DNA of 64,000 nt from Fontivita pretiosa (GCF_050410795.1 NZ_CP191258.1:4712001-4776000); one strand, 5' to 3'. Numbered from the stretch's first letter, positions 54,371-63,307 are shown. Numbers and translations: made by a program. Notes: generated by a model from the letters alone, not told the origin.

Positions 54371-54817
54371 ATGGACTTTCTGGACGAGATCGTGCAACTG
54401 GATGACGATGGGCGTCTGTTCCTGTCGGCGGCGATCCGGGACTGGGCGCCAATCCATCAGCGCGGCATCACCACGGTGATCGATCTGGAGGGCGGCGTGG
54501 ACCATGGCGTGCCGGAGCTGCACGACCAGTTCCTGTACATCTACCTGCCGATCCATGATGGACAGATGCCGGATCTGGATCGCCTGCACGCCGTCGCCAA
54601 GCTCGGCGCCGAGCTGGTTCGTCGCGGCGATCGCGTCCTGTCGCACTGCGGATTGGGCTTGAACCGCTCGGCCCTGATGGCGGGGCTGATCCTGATGTAC
54701 CTGGGCATGGAGGGCAGGGCCGCCGTCGAGCGCTGCCGCCAGCGCAGACCCGGCGCGCTTTACAACCAGGTCTTCGCCGAATACCTGCTCAATGGCCGCG
54801 TCGGGAGCGTGACGTGA
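54371..54817 (+). CDS. Dual-specificity phosphatase family protein
   Basis: 148 residues. The P-loop is HCGLGLNRSAL with nucleophile C93 and R99, and the general acid region is PIHDGQMPD. It is compact, cytoplasmic, with no extra domain, and matches cysteine-dependent tyrosine/dual-specificity phosphatases that remove phosphate from proteins, lipids or nucleotides. Its last four bases overlap the next gene as GTGA, a sign of translational coupling. The GbsR-like regulator lies 93 bases upstream. Confidence 0.9.
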   Translation: MDFLDEIVQLDDDGRLFLSAAIRDWAPIHQRGITTVIDLEGGVDHGVPELHDQFLYIYLPIHDGQMPDLDRLHAVAKLGAELVRRGDRVLSHCGLGLNRSALMAGLILMYLGMEGRAAVERCRQRRPGALYNQVFAEYLLNGRVGSVT

Positions 54818-56853
54818 ACTTCAAAGCTGGACACACCGTGATGATTCTGGCTACCTGTGTTGCTGTGCTGCTGCTGGGTGGCGCGCTGCTGGCCGCTGCT
54901 GCGCCCGATGGTTCGATCGATTCCCGCTTCGTGCAGGTTCATAACAAGGATCACCCGCACGAGTTCAAGGCGGACGTGAGCGATCTGCCCGCCTGGCAGC
55001 GACGCGCCCAGTTCCTGCAAACCCAGGCGCGGGTGGCGCTGGGTCTGTGGCCGCCGCCGCCCAAAACCCCGCTGAACCCAGTGATTCACGGCCGGATCGA
55101 ACGCGACGGATACACGATCGAAAAGGTGTATTTCTCGAGCATGCCGGGACATTACGTCACCGGCAACCTGTATCGCCCCAGCGGTCGCAGCGGCAGGCTG
55201 CCGGCGGTGCTGGCGCCATACGGGCACTGGCCCAACGGGCGGTTCATCTGGCGCGACGACAACGGCGTGAACAAGGATCTGGCCAGCGGCGCCGAAGTCG
55301 ATCCCCTTGCCGCTCGCACGCCTCTACAGGCCAACTGCGCGATGCTGGCGCGCATGGGCTGCATCGTCTTCCACTACGACATGGTCGGCTACTGCGACAG
55401 CACCGCCATTGAGCACAAGGCCGGGTTCGTCGATGTGCAGGCGGTACTGCGGCTTCAGAGCTTCATGGGCCTGCAGACGTGGAACAGCATCCGCTCGCTG
55501 GATTTTGTGCTGAGTCTGCCTGATGTCGATCCGGATCGGATCGCGGTCAGCGGCTCCAGCAGCGGCGGCACGCAGACCATCGCGCTGTGCGCGGTGGATC
55601 CGCGACCGCACGTGGCGTTTCCGATCGTGATGATCTCGATGAACATGCAGGGCGGATGCATCTGCGAGAACGCGCCGCTGTACCGCGTGGGCACCAACAA
55701 CGTCGAGCTGGCCTGCCTGTTCGCGCCCAAACCTTTAGGCGCCGCCGCCGCCAACGACTGGACCGCCGATTTCGAGACGCGCGGCCTGCCGGAAATGAAA
55801 CGCATCTGGCGCCTCTTCGGCGCCGAAGACCGGATCTTCGGCAGGCACATCAATTATCCCCACAACCACAACCTGCACAGCCGCGAGCTTCAATACAACT
55901 TCCTTAACAGACACCTGAAGCTGGGGCTGGCTGAGCCGGTGAAGGAGCTGCCCTTCAAGCCGTTGGAACCCAGGCAGCTCTCGGTCTTTGACGATCAGCA
56001 TCCGATGCCACCCGACGCTGCCGATGCCGCGACGCTGCGAAAGACCATGACGCGCCTCAGTGACGAGCAGCTCGCTGCCATGGATCCACAGACCTACCGG
56101 ACCACGGTACGCGCGGCCCTGGAGGCAATGGTCGTCGATCAGATGCCGGCGGCGGCAGAGGTGGAACACTGGCAGCAGTGGCTGGGCCGCCGCGGCAGCG
56201 GCCAGCGGGTGCCCTTCAAGATGCTGGAGCCGCGGCAGTGGACAGGCCAGGTCGTCGTATGGGCGCATCCCCAGGGCGTGGCGAGCCTGACGGAAAGCGA
56301 CCCGGCGGTTCGCAGGCTTCTGGACGCGGGGCGGGCGATCCTGGCGATCGATCCGTTCATGTCCGGCTCGTTCGTTCCGCCCGCCGGGGTTGTGCCGACC
56401 TCAAAGCCCCGCCGACCGGACCCGCCCTACGCGGGCTATACCCTCGGCTACGAGCGGAGCGTGATCGCCAACCGGGTGCATGATCTTCTGACGGCGATCG
56501 CTTTTGCCCGGGGGATCAAGGACTGCAAATCGGTGCAGTTGATCGGCATCGGCCGGGCCGGCGCGGCCGCACTGCTGGCGCGTGCCTTGGCCGGCCAGGC
56601 CATCGACCTGGCCGCCATCGACTTGGATAACTTCGATTTTGATCAGATTACCGACGAAAACGATCCGATGCTGCTGCCCGGGGGGCTGAAATACGGCGGG
56701 ATCCTGGGCTTTGTGCCCTTGTGTACCAGTGGTCAAACGCTTCTGGTCAACCCGCCCGCCCCCGACCGACTTGACCCGGCCCGCAAACCCCCCGGCGTGC
56801 ATCTCGGCCAGGACTCCCGCCAACTGATCGACTGGCTGCTGTCGGCCGGCTAA
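54814..56853 (+). CDS. Secreted alpha/beta-hydrolase with an additional C-terminal domain
   Basis: 679 residues starting with GTG 54814, inside the stop of the phosphatase gene. An N-terminal hydrophobic stretch (VMILATCVAVLLLGGALLAAAA) is a signal peptide. The catalytic domain resembles acetyl-xylan esterase/dienelactone-like enzymes: GRLPAVLAPYGHW, DMVGYCDS, RSLDFVLSLPDVDPDRIAVSGSSSGG (nucleophile S in GSSSGG), and NHNLH at the expected histidine. The last 300 residues look like a second, degenerate alpha/beta hydrolase (VVVWAHPQGVASLTESD, GIGRAGAAALLARALAG). Substrate unknown; a glycan ester is plausible. Confidence 0.8.
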   Translation: MNFKAGHTVMILATCVAVLLLGGALLAAAAPDGSIDSRFVQVHNKDHPHEFKADVSDLPAWQRRAQFLQTQARVALGLWPPPPKTPLNPVIHGRIERDGYTIEKVYFSSMPGHYVTGNLYRPSGRSGRLPAVLAPYGHWPNGRFIWRDDNGVNKDLASGAEVDPLAARTPLQANCAMLARMGCIVFHYDMVGYCDSTAIEHKAGFVDVQAVLRLQSFMGLQTWNSIRSLDFVLSLPDVDPDRIAVSGSSSGGTQTIALCAVDPRPHVAFPIVMISMNMQGGCICENAPLYRVGTNNVELACLFAPKPLGAAAANDWTADFETRGLPEMKRIWRLFGAEDRIFGRHINYPHNHNLHSRELQYNFLNRHLKLGLAEPVKELPFKPLEPRQLSVFDDQHPMPPDAADAATLRKTMTRLSDEQLAAMDPQTYRTTVRAALEAMVVDQMPAAAEVEHWQQWLGRRGSGQRVPFKMLEPRQWTGQVVVWAHPQGVASLTESDPAVRRLLDAGRAILAIDPFMSGSFVPPAGVVPTSKPRRPDPPYAGYTLGYERSVIANRVHDLLTAIAFARGIKDCKSVQLIGIGRAGAAALLARALAGQAIDLAAIDLDNFDFDQITDENDPMLLPGGLKYGGILGFVPLCTSGQTLLVNPPAPDRLDPARKPPGVHLGQDSRQLIDWLLSAG

Positions 56854-56872
56854 AAACTGCTGCTGAACCGAA

Positions 56873-56948
56873 TCGGGGTGACTGGATTTGAACCAGCGAC
56901 CTCTTGGTCCCGAACCAAGCGCTCTAAACCAAGCTGAGCTACACCCCG
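56873..56948 (-). tRNA. tRNA-Pro (anticodon CGG)
   Basis: Read on the minus strand: acceptor CGGGGTG/CACCCCG, D arm GCTC..GAGC, anticodon stem-loop CTTGG-TTCGGGA-CCAAG with anticodon CGG (reads CCG), T arm GCTGG-TTCAAAT-CCAGT, discriminator A. The CCA end is not encoded. All four stems pair. Confidence 0.96.
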
Positions 56949-57142
56949 TAGCGGGCCCGCGATGCCTGGGTGTTGGTGGCGATTGCAAGCCGAGTCGCGT
57001 AAGTTTAGCCGCGCCAACTGCGGATTCAAGGGCAGCGGTGGCCGGCGCGCCCGAGTGGTGGCGGGAGTAGTGGCCTTGTCAAGCGGGCTTGTGTAGGTAT
57101 ACTGTTCGATTCGAGTAAATCGAGCCAGATGGAGACTTTGGA

Positions 57143-57493
57143 ATGCCAGTAAAGCTGCGTTTGAAGCGGATGGGGCGGTCGCATACCGCGTTCTATCGGT
57201 TGAACGCGATCGATTCGCGGTCGCCGCGTGATGGTCGCGTTATCGAAGAACTCGGGTACTACGATCCGCAGAACAAGGATCCATCGCGGCAATTTGTTGC
57301 CAAGCTCGATCGCTGTAAGTATTGGCTGGACAAGGGTGCGATCCCCTCGGAGACGGTCTCGTCGCTGCTGAAAAAGAGCGGGATCGACCACAAGCAGTTG
57401 CGGTTGCCCAAGCCCGGCAAGCCCAAGGCGGCGGCACAGGCGCAGACGACCGAAGGCGGCGCGCAGCCCGAGGCGGCGGCTTCGGGCGCATAG
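57143..57493 (+). CDS. rpsP: 30S ribosomal protein S16
   Basis: 116 residues. The N-terminus MPVKLRLKRMGRSHTAFYRLNAIDSRSPRDGRVIEELGYYDP is the S16 signature. An Ala/Gln-rich C-terminal tail of about 30 residues extends beyond most homologues. The gene is followed by an intrinsic terminator before trmD, so the S16-TrmD coupling seen elsewhere is weakened. rimM, which often sits between rpsP and trmD, is absent here. Confidence 0.97.
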   Translation: MPVKLRLKRMGRSHTAFYRLNAIDSRSPRDGRVIEELGYYDPQNKDPSRQFVAKLDRCKYWLDKGAIPSETVSSLLKKSGIDHKQLRLPKPGKPKAAAQAQTTEGGAQPEAAASGA

Positions 57494-57511
57494 CGCGATG
57501 AAGCAGTCCAG

Positions 57512-57541
57512 CCCACGGCTTACTTGCGGCCGTGGGTTTTT
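57512..57541 (+). terminator. Intrinsic terminator after rpsP
   Basis: CCCACGGC (57512-57519) pairs with GCCGTGGG (57529-57536), with a 9-base loop and TTTTT at 57537-57541. Confidence 0.8.
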
Positions 57542-57642
57542 CGTCGGCATTGGCCAGGGCGAATCCGGGCGGCGTCGGACGTGCCAGGCGGAGGCAACCG
57601 CGGAAAATCCGTGCGTGCAGGGGCGTCAGCCGATCGATTCCG

Positions 57643-58377
57643 ATGAGCCTTCGGATTGACATCCTCACGCTTTTCCCGGAGATGTTTGCCCCGGTGCTGG
57701 GGACCAGCATCCCCAAGCGGGCGGCGGAAAAAGGACTGGTCGAGTACCACCTGACAAACATCCGCAATTTCGCCACTGACGCGCATCAGTCGGTGGACGA
57801 TAAACCCTTCGGCGGCGGGCCGGGGATGGTCATGATGTGCCAGACCGTCTTCGACGCCGTCGAGTTCGTGGAGAAGCAGGACCCGCGTCCGGCGACGAGG
57901 ATACTGCTGACGCCGCAGGGGCGGTTGTTCAATCAGCAGATCGCCCAGGAGCTGTCGCGCCGCCCGCGGCTGCTACTGATTGCGGGCCATTACGAGGGCT
58001 TCGATGAGCGGATCATCGAGGGCCTGAAGCCGATGGAACTGAGCATCGGCGATTACGTATTGAGCGGCGGGGAGCTTGCGGCGATGGTGGTGATTGACGC
58101 GGTGGTGCGATTGCTGCCCGGTGCGATCGGTGCCGAGCAGGGCGCCGCCGACGAGACCTTCGCCGACGGGTTGCTGGAGTATCCGCAGTACACGCGTCCG
58201 CGGGTTTTTCGCGGGATGAGCGTGCCGGAGATTCTGCTCAGCGGCAACCACGCCGCGATTGCCCAGTGGCGGCTGGAGCAGCGAAAGCTGCGAACGCAAC
58301 AGCGCCGGCCGGACTTGTGGCAGGCGTACTTGGAGAAGGAGAAGGGGAAGACGGAACGGACGGAAAAGGCCGGGTGA
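57643..58377 (+). CDS. trmD: tRNA (guanine-N1)-methyltransferase TrmD
   Basis: 244 residues from ATG 57643. It methylates G37 of tRNAs reading CNN codons; the trefoil-knot SPOUT fold is shown by DILTLFPEMF, DDKPFGGGPGMVMMCQTVFDAV, GHYEGFDERIIEG and SIGDYVLSGGELAAMVVIDAVVRLLPG. The tRNA-Pro(CGG) 700 bases upstream is one of the enzyme's substrate class, a neat coincidence rather than evidence of linkage. rplS follows after 68 bases. Confidence 0.97.
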   Translation: MSLRIDILTLFPEMFAPVLGTSIPKRAAEKGLVEYHLTNIRNFATDAHQSVDDKPFGGGPGMVMMCQTVFDAVEFVEKQDPRPATRILLTPQGRLFNQQIAQELSRRPRLLLIAGHYEGFDERIIEGLKPMELSIGDYVLSGGELAAMVVIDAVVRLLPGAIGAEQGAADETFADGLLEYPQYTRPRVFRGMSVPEILLSGNHAAIAQWRLEQRKLRTQQRRPDLWQAYLEKEKGKTERTEKAG

Positions 58378-58445
58378 CTTTGCAGCCTGGCCCGTGGGTT
58401 GTTAATTTTGCCTTTTTCGTTGTTTGTGCCCGACCGGAGATTGCC

Positions 58446-58895
58446 ATGACCAACAAGCTGATCCAACACGTCGAGAAGGAATACTTGAAGAAGGACATGC
58501 CGCAGTTCCGCGTCGGCGACACGGTGGACGTTCACACCCGCATCGTGGAAGGCGACAAGGAACGAATCCAGGTATTCAGCGGGACCGTGATCATGAGAAA
58601 GGGTCAGGGGATCAACGAGACGTTCACGGTTCGACGTATCGTGAACAACGAAGGGGTGGAGCGAATCTTTCCGGTGCACAGTCCGTTCATTTCAAAGATT
58701 GTGGTTCGCCGCAGCGGCCAGACCCGCCGCGCCAAGCTCTTTTATCTGCGTGATCGGGTGGGCAAGGCGGTTCGTTTGACCGAGAGCCGCAAGGCCCGCA
58801 AAGAGGAGGCGCAGCCCGGGCAAGGCGGCGGCGAAACCGAGCCGGCTCCTGCCAAGGGCAAGGAGCAGCCGGCCCTGGCCGCGGCCGCCGGCTGA
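58446..58895 (+). CDS. rplS: 50S ribosomal protein L19
   Basis: 149 residues from ATG 58446 with GGAGA just upstream. DTVDVHTRIVEGDKERIQVFSGTVIMRKGQGINETFTVRRI and VERIFPVHSPFISKI are the L19 signatures. The tail after about residue 117 is Glu/Ala/Gln-rich and longer than the standard 115. It is last of the ribosomal genes here. Confidence 0.97.
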   Translation: MTNKLIQHVEKEYLKKDMPQFRVGDTVDVHTRIVEGDKERIQVFSGTVIMRKGQGINETFTVRRIVNNEGVERIFPVHSPFISKIVVRRSGQTRRAKLFYLRDRVGKAVRLTESRKARKEEAQPGQGGGETEPAPAKGKEQPALAAAAG

Positions 58896-58994
58896 TGGGC
58901 GCTGGCGCGCACGGGCGGGCGAGCCGGGCCATCGGGTGCGAGCCTCCGGCGCCCGCTTGCACGGCGCATCCTGCTGGCGATATCTTTCCGGTTC

Positions 58995-59393
58995 ATGCTG
59001 AGCTGGCTTCAATCGATCTTCAAGCCAGAGGTGGCCGAGGATGTGCTGGGGCCTCGCGGTGAGAACGTGGCGGCCAAGCACCTTCGAAACCTGGGGTACA
59101 AGATCCTGGTGCGCAACTTCCGGTGCAGCGCCGGTGAGATCGACATCGTGGCGCGAGACGGCAAGACGATCGTTTTCGTCGAGGTCAAGACGCGCACGAA
59201 TGACGATCCGACCCCTGAAGATCAGGTCAATCACGCCAAGCGACATCAGATCACCAAGGCGGCGAAGCTGTACCTGAGCCGCTACGGCGTGCCGCAGCCG
59301 CCGGCGAGATTCGACGTGGTGGCGATCGTCTGGCCGCCGGGACGCGAGCCGCGCATTCGCCACACGCCCGATGCCTTCGAGGCGACGTTTTGA
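58995..59393 (+). CDS. yraN: YraN/UPF0102 family endonuclease-like protein
   Basis: 132 residues. The core GEIDIVARDGKTIVFVEVKTR is the restriction-endonuclease-fold site (E..D..EVK) and HAKRHQITKAAKLYL follows; typical for UPF0102. The usual neighbour rnhB between rplS and yraN is absent. Cytoplasmic; the nucleic-acid substrate is not established. Confidence 0.92.
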   Translation: MLSWLQSIFKPEVAEDVLGPRGENVAAKHLRNLGYKILVRNFRCSAGEIDIVARDGKTIVFVEVKTRTNDDPTPEDQVNHAKRHQITKAAKLYLSRYGVPQPPARFDVVAIVWPPGREPRIRHTPDAFEATF

Positions 59394-59400
59394 GCCACGG

Positions 59401-59487
59401 TGATCAGTGGGTAGTGGCCAATGGTCAGTGGCCAGAGGTCAGCGTGGCGCCCATGACACTGAACGCTGACCAGCGGCCGCTGACCAC
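59401..59487. repeat. Palindromic repeat-rich intergenic element
   Basis: Several copies of GGTCAGTGGCCA-like words and an imperfect 18-bp inverted repeat: 59427-59444 against 59464-59481, containing the uninterrupted GGTCAGCGT/ACGCTGACC (59437-59445 and 59463-59471) with a 17-base loop. It could form a hairpin on either strand. It lies 8 bases before the tatD start. Confidence 0.75.
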
Positions 59488-59495
59488 TTCTCGAC

Positions 59496-60263
59496 ATGAT
59501 CGATTCCCACTGTCATTTGACCGACCCGCGGTTGCTCGAGCAGTTCGAGGCGGTGATGTCGCGCGCGGCCGTGGCGGGGGTCTCACGCATGATCACCATT
59601 GGCACGGACCCGGACGACGACGCGGCGGCGATCGAGTTGTGCCGTCGTCGGCCTGACGCGCTTCGCTGCGCGATAGGCATCCATCCGAATTACTGCCACG
59701 AGGTTGAAGAATCGAGAATCGACGAGCTGCGGGAAATGCAGCGCGATCCGATGGTGGTGGCGCTGGGTGAGATGGGGCTGGATTACCACTACGACTTCGC
59801 CGATCGCGCACGCCAGCGGAAGTTCTTCCAGCGTCAGCTCGATCTGGCCGCCGAACTGGCCCGGCCGGTCGTCATCCACAATCGCCGGGCCACCGACGAC
59901 TGCCTGGCAATCCTGCGAGATTACCCCTCGGTGCCGGCGTTGTTTCACTGCTTCACGGGCTCGCTCGAGGAAGGCGAGCGGATTCTGGAGCGCGGCTATT
60001 GCCTGGGGTTCACGGGGGTGGTGACATTCAAGAAGTCGGACGAGCTTCGGGAGATGGCGCGGCGAACGCCAGCGGATCGGCTGTTCATGGAAACTGATGC
60101 GCCCTACCTCACGCCCGAGCCGGTGCGCAAGCAGAAGATCAATGAGCCGGCGATGGTGATGCACACGGCGATGGTGCTGGCGCAGGTGCGCGGCATGAGC
60201 ATCGAACAGATCGACCAGATCACAACCGACAATGTCGGACGATTCTTCGGGTGGCGGGAATAA
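59496..60263 (+). CDS. TatD family metal-dependent hydrolase
   Basis: 255 residues. MIDSHCHLTDPRL is the HxH metal-binding start, with ALGEMGLDYHYDF, VVIHNRRATDDC, ALFHCFTGS and METDAPYLTP. This is a TIM-barrel nuclease/hydrolase (TatD/YcfH family), acting on DNA 3' ends or D-aminoacyl-linked substrates, in the cytoplasm. It follows yraN by 102 bases and precedes the cell-wall carboxypeptidase by 14 bases. Confidence 0.95.
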   Translation: MIDSHCHLTDPRLLEQFEAVMSRAAVAGVSRMITIGTDPDDDAAAIELCRRRPDALRCAIGIHPNYCHEVEESRIDELREMQRDPMVVALGEMGLDYHYDFADRARQRKFFQRQLDLAAELARPVVIHNRRATDDCLAILRDYPSVPALFHCFTGSLEEGERILERGYCLGFTGVVTFKKSDELREMARRTPADRLFMETDAPYLTPEPVRKQKINEPAMVMHTAMVLAQVRGMSIEQIDQITTDNVGRFFGWRE

Positions 60264-60277
60264 AACGGAAGGCGGCT

Positions 60278-61846
60278 ATGCGGGCAAGACAGCAGTGGTG
60301 GGCACGTGCGCGTTGCGTCGGAGTCGTCGGCGTCGCGGTGCTGATGATGGGGCTGGCCGGATGTGCGCCCGCATATCGCCAGGCGCGGCTGGCACACAAG
60401 CTCAAGGCGACGCTGCATCAGCTCGATGAGACCGGGGTGGTGGTTGCGGCGCGTGTGCTGGAGCTACCCGGCGGCCGGGAGCTTTACGCCGATCAGCCCG
60501 ATCGTCCCATGCTGCCGGCCAGCAACATGAAACTGCTGGTGACGGCGGCGGCGCTGGATACCTGGGATCCGCAGCAGTCGTTTGCGACCTATCTGGCGAT
60601 GGACGGCCAGGACCTGTGGCTGATCGGCACGGGAGATCCGGCGGTGGGGGATCCGACGATCGCCCGCAAGCGTGGCGGCACGACCGTCACGGTCCTTCAG
60701 GAGTGGGCCAGGGCGCTGAAGGATCGCGGCGTCGAGCGGATCGGTGGCAAGCTTTACTACTACGATGGCGCGCTGGATGCTCAACAGATCCATCCGAGCT
60801 GGAATCGCGCCGACCTGGTCCACTGGTATGCCGCGCCGATTTCCGGCCTGAACTTCAACGACAATTGTATTGACATCACGATCTGGCCGACCGAACCGGG
60901 CAAGCCGGTGCGGTATGAAGTGGTGCCGCCAACGAAGGGCGTGACGATCATCAACAAATGCATCACGGGATCAGGCAGCGAATCGGGCGCCGATGCTCCC
61001 GACTGTCAGCGCCAGCCGGATGCCAATGTCTACACGATCACAGGCACCTGCACGAAGAAGACGGAGCTGAAGAGCAAGCCGGTGACCGATCCGGGCGCGT
61101 TTTTCGCCGACGCGCTGCGGACGCATCTGGAGTCGGCGGGAATCGCAATCGACGGGCCGACCGTGCGGGCCGAGCAACCGCTCGGCGGTGCACTGGTCCC
61201 CCCGGCCCAGAAGATCGTGGCATTGCATGAAACGACACTGGCGGAAATCCTGCCCCGCATCAACAAGAACAGCCAGAACCTGCTGGCCGAGGGAATCTGC
61301 AAGCTGCTGGGTCGGGAGTATGACCGGCAGCGAGGGATCGATGCGCCCGGGTCGTGGAAAAGCGCAGAGCAGGCGATCCGGGCGTTTCTGGCGCGCTGCG
61401 GGATCGATGACAGCCAGCTTGTCGTCGCCGACGGTTCGGGGCTGAGCCGGCAGAACCGTGTGACGGCGAGGCTGATCAGCGAAGTTCTGCTGAGGATGTG
61501 GGAACATCCGAGGCGGCAGGCGTTCTTCGACAGTCTTGGGGTAGGCGGTCGCGACGGCACGATCGCCAGCCGCTTCAAGGATGTGCCGGATCGCGTGCAT
61601 GCCAAGACCGGCTACATCGGTGGTGTGCGGGCGTTGAGCGGCTATGCGCAAACAAGCCAGCCGGACAAGTGGCTGGTCTTCTCGTTCATCTACAACCAGA
61701 TTCCGGGTTCGGTCCGTCCATACGAGCACGTGCAGGACGAAGCCTGCCGGCTGCTGCTGAGCTACCCGAAGCTGAACTATCGACCCGCGGCGACGCAACC
61801 GACGACTCAACCTGCGATCGCCGCCGCGAGCCGCGCCGGCCCTTAA
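60278..61846 (+). CDS. dacB: D-alanyl-D-alanine carboxypeptidase/endopeptidase (PBP4, peptidase S13)
   Basis: 522 residues from ATG 60278, with GGAAGG 7 bases before it. A lipoprotein signal ends in MGLAGCAP. Catalytic motifs of a class C penicillin-binding protein: SxxK at S82 (ASNMKLL), SxN as NSQNLLAE, and KTG in HAKTGYIGG. The enzyme trims peptidoglycan stem peptides and crosslinks on the outside of the cytoplasmic membrane, or from an outer membrane lipid anchor. Its stop TAA lies in TTAA, shared with the stop of the LD-carboxypeptidase on the opposite strand. Confidence 0.94.
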   Translation: MRARQQWWARARCVGVVGVAVLMMGLAGCAPAYRQARLAHKLKATLHQLDETGVVVAARVLELPGGRELYADQPDRPMLPASNMKLLVTAAALDTWDPQQSFATYLAMDGQDLWLIGTGDPAVGDPTIARKRGGTTVTVLQEWARALKDRGVERIGGKLYYYDGALDAQQIHPSWNRADLVHWYAAPISGLNFNDNCIDITIWPTEPGKPVRYEVVPPTKGVTIINKCITGSGSESGADAPDCQRQPDANVYTITGTCTKKTELKSKPVTDPGAFFADALRTHLESAGIAIDGPTVRAEQPLGGALVPPAQKIVALHETTLAEILPRINKNSQNLLAEGICKLLGREYDRQRGIDAPGSWKSAEQAIRAFLARCGIDDSQLVVADGSGLSRQNRVTARLISEVLLRMWEHPRRQAFFDSLGVGGRDGTIASRFKDVPDRVHAKTGYIGGVRALSGYAQTSQPDKWLVFSFIYNQIPGSVRPYEHVQDEACRLLLSYPKLNYRPAATQPTTQPAIAAASRAGP

Positions 61847-62877
61847 TGCAGGTGATTGCCGCACGCGGTCAGGTACGACCATTCGAGCAGGCGCAACTGC
61901 CCATTTGGCGTGAGCTCGTATTGCGCGCCCAGTGGCAGAGGGGAAAAGTTCGGCCCGTGACCGACGGGCAATCCAGCGGCTACCGGGATACCCAACTTTG
62001 ATCCGACTGTGCCGAAAATCTGCTTCAGGGCTTCATCGGGCGAATAGACTGGTCGCAGCGGAACCCGCAGCCCGGCGGACCAGTCGGCCTGGAGGCGCGC
62101 GCGTGCGGCCTGATCCGGTGGCAGGGCGAGCACGGTGACGTTTTCATCCTGGCAGTCGGTGAAGTCGCCGAGGATGATGCCCGCCACACCATCGAGCATT
62201 CTGGCCTGCGCGATCTGCGTCACCATGCGATCGATGCGGTAGGGACGTTCGGACAGATCCTCGAAGAACAGGAGTTTGCCGTGCGCGTCGGGTTGCCAGG
62301 GTGTTCCGGCCAGCGCGGTCCACAGCGAGAGGTTCCCGCCGATCAGCTCGCCGCGAATTGGCTGCGGCGGGGGGCTGGTGAGGAAACGCAGTTGTGTTGA
62401 ATCCCAGGGGATGGGCGGTCGCTGGCGGCGGACCAGGCCGAGAATGGCGTGCCACTCCTCGGGTTTGAGCGCGCGCAGGTTGGACGCCAGCATCGGCGCG
62501 TGCAGTGTATGCCATCGCCAGCGGCGGCGGACAAACTCATGCAGCACGGTGACGTCGGAATAGCCGACCAGCAGCTTGGGCGGCGGCGGGGAGTGGGTCT
62601 GGGTGAGTTGTTCCAGCAGCGGGAGGATGCGGGTGGCGCCGTATCCGCCGCGCGCCGACCAGATCACGTCGATGTCCGGATCATTGGCGTATTGCCAGAA
62701 GGCCGCCGCTCGATCCTGATCGGTACCGGCCCAGATGAAGTGCTGCTGCGCACACTGGGGATGCAGGTGAACGACGAAGTCTGCGAACTGGCGGAGGAAT
62801 TCCATCCCGAAATCGAGCTCGATCTGTCCGACAGGCGAGCAGGGGGCGACGACGCCGACGTGGATCGAGGATTTCAT
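61843..62877 (-). CDS. ldcA: LD-carboxypeptidase (peptidase S66, muramoyltetrapeptide carboxypeptidase)
   Basis: 344 residues from ATG 62877; the frame extends further without support. VVAPCSPVG opens the family, then IWSARGGYGATRIL, the catalytic serine in LLVGYSDVTVLHEF, glutamate in FFEDLSERPYRIDRM, and the histidine of GLPVGHGPNFSPLPLG. LdcA removes the terminal D-alanine from tetrapeptides in recycled peptidoglycan, in the cytoplasm. It is convergent with dacB and sits in a cell-wall pair, which fits peptidoglycan metabolism in this organism. No clear ribosome site is visible. Confidence 0.93.
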   Translation of the reverse strand: MKSSIHVGVVAPCSPVGQIELDFGMEFLRQFADFVVHLHPQCAQQHFIWAGTDQDRAAAFWQYANDPDIDVIWSARGGYGATRILPLLEQLTQTHSPPPPKLLVGYSDVTVLHEFVRRRWRWHTLHAPMLASNLRALKPEEWHAILGLVRRQRPPIPWDSTQLRFLTSPPPQPIRGELIGGNLSLWTALAGTPWQPDAHGKLLFFEDLSERPYRIDRMVTQIAQARMLDGVAGIILGDFTDCQDENVTVLALPPDQAARARLQADWSAGLRVPLRPVYSPDEALKQIFGTVGSKLGIPVAAGLPVGHGPNFSPLPLGAQYELTPNGQLRLLEWSYLTACGNHLH

Positions 62878-63307
62878 ATTCTGTGCAATCGGACGCAGAA
62901 AAAGTTGCGTTTCAATCCGGCCCCGCAACCGCCGGGTCGTCGATGAATCGCGCGATCTGCCCCGGATTTCAGGCTCAAATTCCGTGACAGTGCCCATGAT
63001 GTTCGGATAAAATCGGCTGTCAAATCGGGCGGGGATGTTCAAGTGCCTGGCGCGAGGGGCGCAAGGGCAGCGCATAGATCGGCCCCGTCCATTAAAATCC
63101 GTTTTTGTCAGGTTTAGCGGCGGCAGACAATCAGCAGCCGCGGACGCACGATGTCCCGCGTTTTCCGGCACAGGGCTGTGAATCGGCACGGGGTTGCCGC
63201 AGGCAGCTTGGTGTGCTCCGGGGTGTGTTGTGCTGCGTTCTGGTTGCCGGGGTATTTCACTGCGGGGCCGTGGTGTTGCGGATTTGACAGCAGAGGAGTT
63301 TGCACCG
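62878..63307. other. Long leader/intergenic region ahead of the RTX-LEPR gene
   Basis: No gene is supported. A candidate promoter is GTGACA (62984-62989)-16-GATAAA (63006-63011), which would leave a leader of about 290 bases. I see no riboswitch core. Confidence 0.3.
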
